DNA of 64,000 bases, taken from NCBI GenBank assembly GCA_900766825.1, contig CAAFWU010000036.1:1-64000 (forward strand), written 5' to 3'. Shown in pieces: positions 19,610-26,404 of the stretch. Origin of the DNA: Bacteroidales bacterium. GTDB taxonomy: Bacteria > Bacteroidota > Bacteroidia > Bacteroidales > Marinilabiliaceae. The notes under the pieces are model-generated. The model saw only the letters and a program-made list of their open reading frames with translations, did not search any database and had not been told where the DNA came from. The position numbers were made by a program, and so were the translations under genes. Position 1 is the stretch's first letter; every line of letters starts with the position of its first letter.

Positions 19610-20523
19610 TTGTTTCTTTTCTTTATTTCTAAATTTAACATCTTACGCCACTTTTCAATGTCATACCAGGGACAGCCTTCACATCCCTTTTCTGCAGCCT
19701 TTCCTTTAATGGGGATATGACTATCCCAAAATTCTGTTCCTTTGTAGAAATACTTAATACCATAAATAGAACCCCTTATTCCTTCTTGAAAGCACTTTCT
19801 GCATACTTCTCTTTTTTGTTGATTCCGTTGATTGTCTAACAGTTGAAATTTCTGTATAATTTCTCCATCTGTCATTTCCATTGGATTCTCTCCTTTGGTT
19901 TCTTCATCCCATCTAACTTCAGAAAATTTATGGTCTGGAATTAGAGCATTCTTGTTGGTTGTTCTAGCTTCAAATGCATTCCATTCCTTTAACAATCGGA
20001 TAGCCCTTGCCTTGAATTGAGGTGTAAAGGTCTCATATCCCATTTCTGTATTTAATGGTATTGGAAGTAAGATTCTACTTGTCTTTCTATCTTTTGCATT
20101 TGGCACAGAAGCTACCGTATAACCAGCATCCTTTATATCTTGTATCCTTCTTGCACCATTGTTATTAATAGGAAGGCGTTCTATTTCTTCCTTGAACGAT
20201 AAAAGAACATCAAAAAAAGGTTTTGTAACGTCACCTTTTATTAGTCCTCTCTTCTTTTCTTGCTTTTTCCAATCAGCCATAGCTTTCTTTGTAAAGTATG
20301 GCTTTAAGGAAATCAAATATTCAGCAAGGCTAACTTCATCCTTTATTTCCAAACCTGCTCTTCGATCTATGTACGGAACAACAGTTCTCCAAGTAAAACC
20401 ATCATCTTGGACGAATATTGTTCTTACATACTTCTCGCTTGCCTTACTGTTACTTATCCACTCTGTTACTACAATCCCTTTGTTCTTTAATAGATCTTTT
20501 AATAAACTTAAATCCATAGTCAT
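19606..20523 (-). CDS. Putative type II restriction endonuclease with an HNH-like zinc motif
   Basis: The position between a controller gene and a C5-methyltransferase identifies this as the likely restriction enzyme. The 305-residue product has a C-terminal HNH / beta-beta-alpha-metal-like signature: IPDHKFSEVRW (candidate catalytic His), FQLLDNQRNQQKREVCRKC (the Asn-containing segment) and GCEGCPW, so the two CxxC pairs could bind zinc. The N-terminal 160 residues are unassigned and may read DNA. An internal ATG two codons later (20517) is an alternative start. The start overlaps the controller stop by four bases. The HNH assignment is my reading of the residues, not a database result. Confidence 0.7.
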   Translation of the reverse strand: MTMDLSLLKDLLKNKGIVVTEWISNSKASEKYVRTIFVQDDGFTWRTVVPYIDRRAGLEIKDEVSLAEYLISLKPYFTKKAMADWKKQEKKRGLIKGDVTKPFFDVLLSFKEEIERLPINNNGARRIQDIKDAGYTVASVPNAKDRKTSRILLPIPLNTEMGYETFTPQFKARAIRLLKEWNAFEARTTNKNALIPDHKFSEVRWDEETKGENPMEMTDGEIIQKFQLLDNQRNQQKREVCRKCFQEGIRGSIYGIKYFYKGTEFWDSHIPIKGKAAEKGCEGCPWYDIEKWRKMLNLEIKKRNK

Positions 20524-20801
20524 TTAGCTTTGTTCGTAATGATTTCTATTATGTCATCTTTTGTAATAGGATATAATATTCCGTTGTGTTTAACAAACAA
20601 TTCTACACTATCTTTTTCCTTAAACAACTCGGTTATATCTATTCCTAAATTTTCTGCAATTCTATTCAATGTATCCAAAGTGGGTGAAATATTGCCATTT
20701 AGATAATTACTAAGATTTGACTGACTAAGCCCAGATGAGATAGCAAAATCCTTGAGGGTTATATGCCTTTGTGCTAAGATTTCTTTTAGGCGTAATTTCA
20801 T
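20520..20801 (-). CDS. XRE-type helix-turn-helix controller protein of the R-M operon
   Basis: Small DNA-binding protein of 93 residues. Residues about 4-60 form a Cro/C1-type helix-turn-helix: LKDFAISSGLSQSNLSNYLNG is the turn and recognition helix, followed by ISPTLDTLNRIAENLGI. First in a three-gene operon (controller, nuclease, methyltransferase) with ATGA overlaps at both joints. Such controllers delay nuclease production until methylation is established. A 24-base inverted repeat at 20841-20864, 40 bases upstream, is a plausible binding site. The C-terminal extension (LFVKHNGILYPITKDDIIEI) is longer than in minimal controllers. Confidence 0.88.
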   Translation of the reverse strand: MKLRLKEILAQRHITLKDFAISSGLSQSNLSNYLNGNISPTLDTLNRIAENLGIDITELFKEKDSVELFVKHNGILYPITKDDIIEIITNKAK

Positions 20802-20822
20802 ATCATAGAAAAATTATAACAC

Positions 20823-20830
20823 CAAAATTA
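20823..20830 (-). promoter_or_regulatory. -7 element of the controller operon
   Basis: On the minus strand the sequence reads TAATTTTG, a perfect TAnnTTTG match, 22 bases before the start codon at 20801. It lies just downstream (minus sense) of the inverted repeat at 20841-20864, so a bound protein would overlap the upstream promoter element. Confidence 0.55.
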
Positions 20831-20840
20831 CCAAATCACG

Positions 20841-20864
20841 TTAGACAAAACAATTTTCGTCTAA
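20841..20864. promoter_or_regulatory. Candidate controller-protein operator (C-box-like)
   Basis: TTAGAC and GTCTAA form perfect arms around 12 bases, and the inner AAA/TTT positions are also symmetrical. It sits between the divergent controller gene and the ORF at 20949. The GAC...GTC core resembles known controller boxes in style. Autoregulation of the controller is the simplest reading. Confidence 0.5.
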
Positions 20865-20912
20865 AAATATATCTTTTTTTAAAAAGCGCATCACAACAAT
20901 TGTTATATTTAG

Positions 20913-20920
20913 TATATTTG
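20913..20920 (+). promoter_or_regulatory. -7 element upstream of the small divergent ORF
   Basis: TATATTTG is a perfect TAnnTTTG match 28 bases before the ATG at 20949. No good TTTG -33 element lies at the usual spacing. Confidence 0.45.
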
Positions 20921-20948
20921 CTACGTAATATTATCTTTTATAGCAAGT

Positions 20949-21296
20949 ATGAAAATTACGCAAGAAACAAGAGATGCATTACTCGCCTTTTGGAATAACA
21001 AATCAATTACATCTTGTTGGGGTATACATAACATCAAGATAGCCTCAGACACAATCACATTCGATGTCGAAGGATTAATTTATTCAGGTCCTATTTCTGT
21101 AGAATGTACTTATCCAAATAATTATACTATTAAATTTAATAACAATATCACCATCCCATGCACTTTGGAAAGTCTAGTTGATTTAATTGATACACAAATA
21201 GAACATTCTACTGATTATATTGCAGATGTTGCAGAATGGATTGTTGATACATTAGAAAAAGTGGATAACGAACCCAAAAATCCCTTGACTTTTTAA
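20949..21296 (+). CDS. Small protein of unknown function, divergent from the R-M operon
   Basis: I do not recognise this 115-residue product. It is acidic toward the C-terminus (SLVDLIDTQIEHSTDYIADV and DTLEKVDNEPKNP) and predicted alpha/beta, with no signal peptide or membrane segment. It shares the AT-rich composition of the R-M island and its promoter region with the controller gene, so it probably arrived with the island. A perfect -7 element and a downstream bidirectional terminator support it as a real gene. An accessory defence role is possible but unproven. Confidence 0.6.
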   Translation: MKITQETRDALLAFWNNKSITSCWGIHNIKIASDTITFDVEGLIYSGPISVECTYPNNYTIKFNNNITIPCTLESLVDLIDTQIEHSTDYIADVAEWIVDTLEKVDNEPKNPLTF

Positions 21297-21343
21297 TTTT
21301 ACAAGGATCTCTGCATACAACCATTACAAATTAGGGCAAAAAA

Positions 21344-21397
21344 AACAATCTCGCAGCCAGAGTACACACTCTTTGGGCTGCGAGATTGTTTATTTTT
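21344..21397. terminator. Bidirectional terminator between the small ORF and the GH28 gene
   Basis: AACAATCTCGCAGCC (21344 on) pairs with GGCTGCGAGATTGTT (21376-21390). Plus-strand reading is followed by TATTTTTATG and minus-strand reading by a T-run of eight. It serves both convergent genes. Confidence 0.9.
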
Positions 21398-21428
21398 ATG
21401 TGTGGTAGAGAGGAGAGAGACGGAATTA

Positions 21429-22766
21429 TTACTTAATCTTCTTGCCGTTGATGGTCACATTTTTGGCCTTACCGTTCTTGACAAAGGATAGGTCGAAGGT
21501 GGCATCCTTACTGCGGACGTTGCAGTTGCTGAAAGTGAAGTTATCTAAGGCATATTTGTCCGATGGGCTCACAGCATAGAATGTTCCGCAATCCATGTCG
21601 ATATCCTTGAGGGTGATGAAACTACACTTCGAGAGAGGCATATCCTCACGCTCCTCGGGTTTGAAGAACTGGGTCCAGGGCTTCACAACCAGGAAGTTGT
21701 CGCAGTCGCCCTTGACGTTCTCTATGGTCACATAGGTGTAGTTCTGTGGGGTGTCGGGCCTCATCTTGAGCCAGAGGACGCGAGTTGCCTTGGTCACGTT
21801 GCAATTCCTCAGCACAATGTTTTTGTTATAAAGCGACTCGCTGCCCAAGGTCAGGCAACCGTGTACAAAACCATAGGTGCAGTTCTGGATAATCACGTTC
21901 TCGTTGGGGCCATTGTTGGGGTCCTTGTCGGCCCAAGTGCCCTTGCCGCCCTTCATGACCACGGCGTCGTCGTTGACCGACATATAGCATCCGTTGATGA
22001 GGACATCCTTGCAGTTGTCGATGTCGAAGGCATCGCTGCTGGGGGCCTTGACGGGCTCGTGGGGCGCAAAGGTGTAGGTGCCCAAAACCTTGACGCGTTG
22101 AGAACGATAGATATGTGTGGTCCAGAAGGGAGAGTTCTGCATACGGATGTCGCAGAGGGTCACGTCCTCGCAGTTGGATATGTAGACCAAACGAGGGCGC
22201 ATGGCTTCCAGATTGGTGCACTGACGGTTATATTGACGACGAATCCAGAACTCGCGCCAAAAGCGTTGTCCATTGCCATCGATGGTGCCCTTGCCCGTTA
22301 TGGTGAAGCCCTTGAGCCCGTCGGCATTAACCAGAGCACTGAAGTAGTTGAGGGTCTGCCCCTCCATACGGGTCTTGACAATGGGATAGTGTGCAATGTC
22401 GTCGATGCCCTTGAGCATGCCGCCCTCCACAATATGGAGGTGGGTTCCTTGCTTAAAGAAGAGGGCTCCGCTCATAAATGTTCCCTTGGGGATGACAACC
22501 ACGCCGCCGCCATCGGCCGCCGCTTTGTCAATGACAGCCTGCAGTTTCTCGGTCTGCACCAGAGAGGCATCGTCGGCTCGCACGCCATAGTCCGTGACCA
22601 CGTACTGCTTGCCCAACTGAGCCACATCGACCTTGGCCGTGTCCGAGAACCAAGCGCCAATGGGGGTGCCATCGGGGAAGAGATCCTGAGCCATTGCGGG
22701 CTGCGCCACAGAGAGCGACAGGGCAAGGGCTAAGCCCCAAAACATGTTGGTGGGTTTGAAATGCAT
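21429..22766 (-). CDS. Secreted GH28 polygalacturonase-like glycoside hydrolase
   Basis: Hydrolyses galacturonan or related pectic linkages. From the ATG at 22766 the product has 445 residues with a signal peptide ending in QPAMAQ; a longer reading from 22829 would bury the signal peptide, so it is rejected. The body is a right-handed beta-helix. GH28 catalytic features are visible: SSDAFDID (Asp245), VNDDAVVMKGG (Asp266/Asp267), VHGCLTLGSE (His302) and LWLKMRPD in place of RIK. It lacks the C-terminal sorting-type tail of the other secreted enzymes here and ends in NGKKIK. Separated from the SusC/D locus by the R-M island. Its own -7 element lies at 22848-22855. Confidence 0.9.
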   Translation of the reverse strand: MHFKPTNMFWGLALALSLSVAQPAMAQDLFPDGTPIGAWFSDTAKVDVAQLGKQYVVTDYGVRADDASLVQTEKLQAVIDKAAADGGGVVVIPKGTFMSGALFFKQGTHLHIVEGGMLKGIDDIAHYPIVKTRMEGQTLNYFSALVNADGLKGFTITGKGTIDGNGQRFWREFWIRRQYNRQCTNLEAMRPRLVYISNCEDVTLCDIRMQNSPFWTTHIYRSQRVKVLGTYTFAPHEPVKAPSSDAFDIDNCKDVLINGCYMSVNDDAVVMKGGKGTWADKDPNNGPNENVIIQNCTYGFVHGCLTLGSESLYNKNIVLRNCNVTKATRVLWLKMRPDTPQNYTYVTIENVKGDCDNFLVVKPWTQFFKPEEREDMPLSKCSFITLKDIDMDCGTFYAVSPSDKYALDNFTFSNCNVRSKDATFDLSFVKNGKAKNVTINGKKIK

Positions 22767-22823
22767 CAGAATTGATATTTTTTGTGGTATGGTAATAGAG
22801 AAATAGGGGACAGTATATTTTTT

Positions 22824-22855
22824 GTGCAATGCACCACCCCTCGACTACAAAGATA
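22824..22855 (-). promoter_or_regulatory. Promoter and leader palindrome of the GH28 gene
   Basis: Minus strand TATCTTTG (22855-22848) matches TAnnTTTG exactly, about 80 bases before the start codon. In the leader GTGCAATGCAC (22824-22834) is a perfect 5-1-5 palindrome that could be an operator or RNA hairpin. No TTTG -33 element is seen at the expected place. Confidence 0.45.
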
Positions 22856-22879
22856 ATGAAAGGCTTTGATTTTTAACCC

Positions 22880-23476
22880 TTAGCTGCGCTTAATTCTGTC
22901 GGGGTTACTCTTGAGGAAATCGGCCCATGAGGAGGATTTGCCCGAACTTTTGGGAATGGCGATGGCTTTGGGGCCATCGGGCGAGACATTGAGGTTGACC
23001 CTATTGGCCAGAAAATGGGTGTAGGCAATGGCCAGAGCATCGGTGGCATCGAGATATTTGGGCATGTCGGCAAAACAGAGCAGCCGCTTGAGCATGAGGG
23101 CCACCTGCTCTTTGGTGGCGTTGCCTTGGCCCGTGATGGCCTGCTTTACACGCATGGGGGCATATTCGGCCACGGGAATGTCATGGGAGAGGGCGGCTGC
23201 CATGCAGATGCCTTGGGCTCGACCCAGTTTGATGGTGCTTTGGAAATTGACGCCAAAGAATGGGGCTTCGATGGCCATTTCGTCGGGCTTAAACTCGTTG
23301 ATAATGACCTGCGTACGCTCGAAGATTCGCTTAAGGCGCATATAGTGGTCGGGCACCTTGCTCATCTGCACTGTGCCCATCACCTGCACCTGAGCGTGGT
23401 TGCCCTCTACGTCCAAAATGGCGTAGCCCATAACGTTGGTGCCTGGGTCGATGCCTATTATACGTTTCTTGGTCAT
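22880..23476 (-). CDS. ruvC: Holliday junction endonuclease RuvC
   Basis: Cuts Holliday junctions during recombination together with RuvAB. The 198-residue product begins with IIGIDPGTNVMGYAI, the first catalytic Asp (residue 10), continues with MAIEAPFFGVNFQSTIKLG carrying the catalytic Glu, and ends the RNase H-like fold with YLDATDALAIAYTH holding the last acidic residues. Length is slightly above the usual 160-190 because of a short basic tail. It follows DUF4286 by 36 bases on the same strand, a neighbourhood known in Bacteroidetes. Confidence 0.96.
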   Translation of the reverse strand: MTKKRIIGIDPGTNVMGYAILDVEGNHAQVQVMGTVQMSKVPDHYMRLKRIFERTQVIINEFKPDEMAIEAPFFGVNFQSTIKLGRAQGICMAAALSHDIPVAEYAPMRVKQAITGQGNATKEQVALMLKRLLCFADMPKYLDATDALAIAYTHFLANRVNLNVSPDGPKAIAIPKSSGKSSSWADFLKSNPDRIKRS

Positions 23477-23512
23477 TGTTTTTATTCGGAGAGGGGGTAA
23501 AAAATGGGGGAA

Positions 23513-23821
23513 TTAGAAGTCGAGTCCCTTCATCATGGTGGAGAAGGCTAGGCAGTTCTCGCCATGGGTTTGCATAACGTCCTGACAAAGTTGAGCGCTC
23601 ACCTCGCGGAGGTCGGCCAGTTCGGATATGGTGGAGCATCGCCATTGGCTGGAGTAGGAGAGTGAGCCATCGGATATGGAGCCATCGATAACATAGGTCT
23701 CGTGGGTGGCATTGGGGGCCACGGCGCGCATGGCGGGTATGTAGGAGACAATCATCCAGGCCTGCCAACCCTGTTGCATATTGAGGCTCACGGTGAACGT
23801 GGTGTTGAAGAGGTAGGTCAT
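23513..23821 (-). CDS. DUF4286 family protein
   Basis: Small cytoplasmic protein of 102 residues with no known function. The start at 23821 gives MTYLFNTTFTVSL, matching the way the family begins; a longer reading to 23881 would run into the serS terminator hairpin and is rejected. It looks like a ferredoxin-like alpha/beta fold of about 100 residues, family length. It lies between serS and ruvC on the same strand. A role tied to RuvC is only suggested by the conserved neighbourhood. Confidence 0.8.
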   Translation of the reverse strand: MTYLFNTTFTVSLNMQQGWQAWMIVSYIPAMRAVAPNATHETYVIDGSISDGSLSYSSQWRCSTISELADLREVSAQLCQDVMQTHGENCLAFSTMMKGLDF

Positions 23822-23859
23822 GGGAGATGGGGGATTACAATGGGGGGGAATGTGGATAC

Positions 23860-23909
23860 GAAAAAACCAGAGGGGGCTCAACCTTGTTGAAAGACGAGCC
23901 CTCCTCTGG
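23860..23909 (-). terminator. Terminator of serS
   Basis: On the minus strand CCAGAGGAGGGCTC (23909-23896) pairs with GAGCCCCCTCTGG (23879-23867) with one bulge, followed by a run of six T. It ends serS 30 bases after its stop codon. Confidence 0.9.
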
Positions 23910-23938
23910 CATGTTAGTTAACAACGCGTTGGCGGCTG

Positions 23939-25216
23939 TTAGTCGATATACTCAAAACCTGTGTAGGGAACAAGAGCAGCGGGAATCTTGATGCCCTGAG
24001 GTGTTTGGTTATTCTCCAGCAGCGCAGCCACAATGCGAGGCAGAGCGAGCGCCGAGCCGTTGAGTGTGTGGCAGAGCTGAGTCTTCTTGTCGCCAGCCTC
24101 CTTGAAACGGAGTTTGAGACGGTTGGCCTGATAGCTCTCGAAGTTGGAAACGGAGCTAACCTCGAGCCAACGTTTTTGGGCAGCGGAGAAGACCTCGAAG
24201 TCGTAGGTGAGGGCCGAGGTGAAGCTCATGTCGCCACCGCAGAGACGAACGATGCGGAAAGGCAACTCGAGTTTCTCGACGAGCGAGCGGACGTGAGCCA
24301 CCATCTCATCGAGAGCCTCATAGGAGTGGTCGGGGTGCGAGAGGCGCACAATCTCGACCTTGTCGAACTGGTGGAGGCGGTTGAGGCCGCGCACGTCGGC
24401 ACCCCATGAGCCAGCCTCGCGACGGAAACACTGCGAGTAGGCGCAGTTCTTGACTGGGAAGTCGGAGCTCTTGAGGATGACGTCGCGATAGATATTGGTC
24501 ACAGGCACCTCGGCGGTTGGGATGAGATAGAAATTGTCCAGACCGACGTGGTACATCTGACCCTCCTTATCGGGGAGCTGACCTGTGCCGAAGCCCGAAG
24601 CCTCGTTGACCACGAGGGGAGGCTGAACCTCCTTATAGCCAGCGGCAATGGCATTGTCGAGGAAGAAGGAGATGAGCGCACGCTGAAGTTTTGCACCCTT
24701 GCCCTTGTAGAAGGGGAAGCCAGCGCCAGTAACCTTGATGCCCAGATCGAAGTCGATGATATCGTACTTTTTGATGAGCTCCCAGTGAGGCAGAGCACCC
24801 TCGGCGAGTTCGGGCTCTTTGTCCACCGAGCAGTAGACAACCACATTGTCGGCCGCAGTCTTGCCCTCGGGAACAATGGCAGCGGGGAGGTTGGGCAGGA
24901 GGACCTGCTTGGCCAAGAGGGCCTCGGAGGTCTCGGTCTGCTGCTGGTCGAGCTCTTTGATTTGCTCTTTGAGTTTGGCAGTCTCGGCCTTAGCCTCGTC
25001 GGCCTCGGCTTTCTTGCCCTCTTTCATGAGTTGGCCAACCGACTTGGATATGGCATTCATTTTTTGCTGAATGGCCTCGGCATCGGCCTGAAGTTGTTTG
25101 CGCTTGTTGTCCAGCGCAATGATTTCGTCCACAATGGCAGTGGCGTCAAAGTTCTTGACTTTGAGGCGCTCGATGACGAAATCTCTCTGTTCCTGAATGA
25201 GCTTTAAAGTAAGCAC
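23939..25216 (-). CDS. serS: Serine--tRNA ligase
   Basis: Charges tRNA-Ser. The 425-residue product has the N-terminal antiparallel coiled-coil arm (about residues 1-110, rich in Lys/Glu/Ala such as AEAIQQKMNAISKSVGQLMK) and the class II catalytic core: motif 2 FRREAGSWGADVRGLNRLHQF and motif 3 LNGSALALPRIVAALLENNQ. Length and order are normal. A strong terminator follows. Its promoter lies in the 250-base gap toward rpmA but I cannot point to a clear -7 element. Confidence 0.97.
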   Translation of the reverse strand: MLTLKLIQEQRDFVIERLKVKNFDATAIVDEIIALDNKRKQLQADAEAIQQKMNAISKSVGQLMKEGKKAEADEAKAETAKLKEQIKELDQQQTETSEALLAKQVLLPNLPAAIVPEGKTAADNVVVYCSVDKEPELAEGALPHWELIKKYDIIDFDLGIKVTGAGFPFYKGKGAKLQRALISFFLDNAIAAGYKEVQPPLVVNEASGFGTGQLPDKEGQMYHVGLDNFYLIPTAEVPVTNIYRDVILKSSDFPVKNCAYSQCFRREAGSWGADVRGLNRLHQFDKVEIVRLSHPDHSYEALDEMVAHVRSLVEKLELPFRIVRLCGGDMSFTSALTYDFEVFSAAQKRWLEVSSVSNFESYQANRLKLRFKEAGDKKTQLCHTLNGSALALPRIVAALLENNQTPQGIKIPAALVPYTGFEYID

Positions 25217-25361
25217 GGTTATGAAGAGATTGCAGTAGAATGGTGCTCTGGGCAGACTGAGGGCAAGTGGCAGACACGAGGTCGTGCTCAGCGTTCCCCC
25301 ACCCCACTTGCACGGGGCACCATAATGCTAAAGTTTATTTACAGAAAAATAAGGAGTGAGG

Positions 25362-25423
25362 AGAGAAACAAAACAAGCTCCAGCCTTGCCCCTCACGGTA
25401 TGTGGGAAAGCAGAGGCGGGAGC
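25362..25423 (-). terminator. Terminator of the rplU-rpmA operon
   Basis: On the minus strand GGCTCCCGCC (near 25424-25415) pairs with GGCTGGAGC (25385-25377), with one mismatch, followed by TTGTTTTGTTTCT. It lies 45 bases after rpmA. A second short hairpin (GAGAGT-CAC-ACTCTC, 25441-25455) lies nearer the stop codon. Confidence 0.6.
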
Positions 25424-25466
25424 CTGTGTTTCAGACAATAGAGAGTCACACTCTCCTCATGAAATG

Positions 25467-25736
25467 CTACTCAGCAGCCGTCTCGAAAGGGATAACGGAT
25501 ACGTAGGAGCGGTTGTCGCGTTTCTTGACGAAAGAGACAGTGCCGTCGATGAGAGCGAAGAGGGTATGATCCTTGCCCATGCCAACGTTGAGGCCTGGGT
25601 GATGAACAGTGCCACGCTGACGAACGATGATGTTGCCAGCCTTAGCAGCCTGACCGCCAAAAAGCTTCAGGCCAAGTCTTTTGCTTTCAGAGTCGCGGCC
25701 GTTCTTAGAACTGCCGACACCTTTCTTGTGTGCCAT
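25467..25736 (-). CDS. rpmA: 50S ribosomal protein L27
   Basis: Large-subunit protein near the peptidyl-transferase centre. The 89-residue product begins MAHKKGVGSSKNGRDSESKR and has the L27 core GNIIVRQRGTVHHPGLNVGM and ALIDGTVSF. The N-terminus begins directly with the family sequence, with no N-terminal extension of the kind cleaved in Firmicutes. It lies 28 bases after rplU. Confidence 0.98.
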   Translation of the reverse strand: MAHKKGVGSSKNGRDSESKRLGLKLFGGQAAKAGNIIVRQRGTVHHPGLNVGMGKDHTLFALIDGTVSFVKKRDNRSYVSVIPFETAAE

Positions 25737-25764
25737 TTCTTTAGGGACTTTAAGGGGTTAGGGA

Positions 25765-26085
25765 TTAGCCGATGATGTTCTCGATAACGATCTCGGTAAA
25801 TTGCTGACGATGACCGTTCTTGGTCTGGTAGCCTTTGCGGCGACGCTTCTTGAAAACGATAACCTTCTCACCTTTAACGAGAGGGGTGATAACTTTGGCA
25901 GCAACCTTAGCACCAGATACGGTGGGAGCGCCGATGGTGACAGCACCGCTGCCATTGTCAACGAGGAGGACCTTGTCGAACTCTACAACATCACCCTCAT
26001 TCTTCTCGGGCAAGTGGTGAACGAAGAGCTTAGAGTCCTTCTCTACTTTGAATTGCTGACCAGCAATTTCTACAATTGCGTACAT
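25765..26085 (-). CDS. rplU: 50S ribosomal protein L21
   Basis: Large-subunit protein, 106 residues from the ATG at 26085 (MYAIVEIAGQQFKVEKDSKL). A longer reading to 26193 is rejected because it has no family similarity and passes through the promoter region. The C-terminal KKRRRKGYQTKNGHRQQFTE is the usual L21 rRNA-binding segment. Co-transcribed with rpmA. A perfect -7 element lies at 26175-26182, giving a leader of about 80 bases with a hairpin. Confidence 0.97.
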   Translation of the reverse strand: MYAIVEIAGQQFKVEKDSKLFVHHLPEKNEGDVVEFDKVLLVDNGSGAVTIGAPTVSGAKVAAKVITPLVKGEKVIVFKKRRRKGYQTKNGHRQQFTEIVIENIIG

Positions 26086-26109
26086 TTTAATTAAAGCAAT
26101 GTAATAGAT

Positions 26110-26182
26110 GATGCCCGCAGGCGGAGGCATAACATGGGAGCCACACTTAGGGAGCCGTACGGACTTAACGGGTGCAAAGTTA
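26110..26182 (-). promoter_or_regulatory. Promoter and structured leader of rplU-rpmA
   Basis: Minus-strand TAACTTTG (26182-26175) is a perfect -7 element. The leader contains the hairpin ATGC-CT-CCGC-CT-GCGG-GCAT at about 26129-26110 and two copies of GGCTCCC. Leaders of ribosomal-protein operons often bind their own product, so autoregulation is possible. Confidence 0.5.
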
Positions 26183-26337
26183 GTATTTTTCACTCATTTG
26201 TGCACGCAAAAGTTCAACAAAAATGAATATTAACAATTTAGGGAATAGAATAAATAGAATAAGATGCCTAAGCCCCACCTTATTGTTAAAATGAGACAAC
26301 TAATTAGAGAAAGAGGACACTAAATAGAGTTAAAATC

Positions 26338-26368
26338 ATTGCATTTAGGCAAAAAGGTATAATATTTG
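26338..26368 (+). promoter_or_regulatory. Promoter of the LRR surface-protein gene
   Basis: ATTG (26338-26341), then 19 bases, then AATATTTG (26361-26368). This is close to the Bacteroidetes consensus TTTG-N19-TAnnTTTG and lies 37 bases before the TTG start at 26405. The rest of the 319-base gap between rplU and this gene is AT-rich and holds the divergent rplU promoter; I see no other gene in it. Confidence 0.5.
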
Positions 26369-26404
26369 CAAGTCAACCACTAAACGCAATTCCGTCGAAT
26401 CTGA

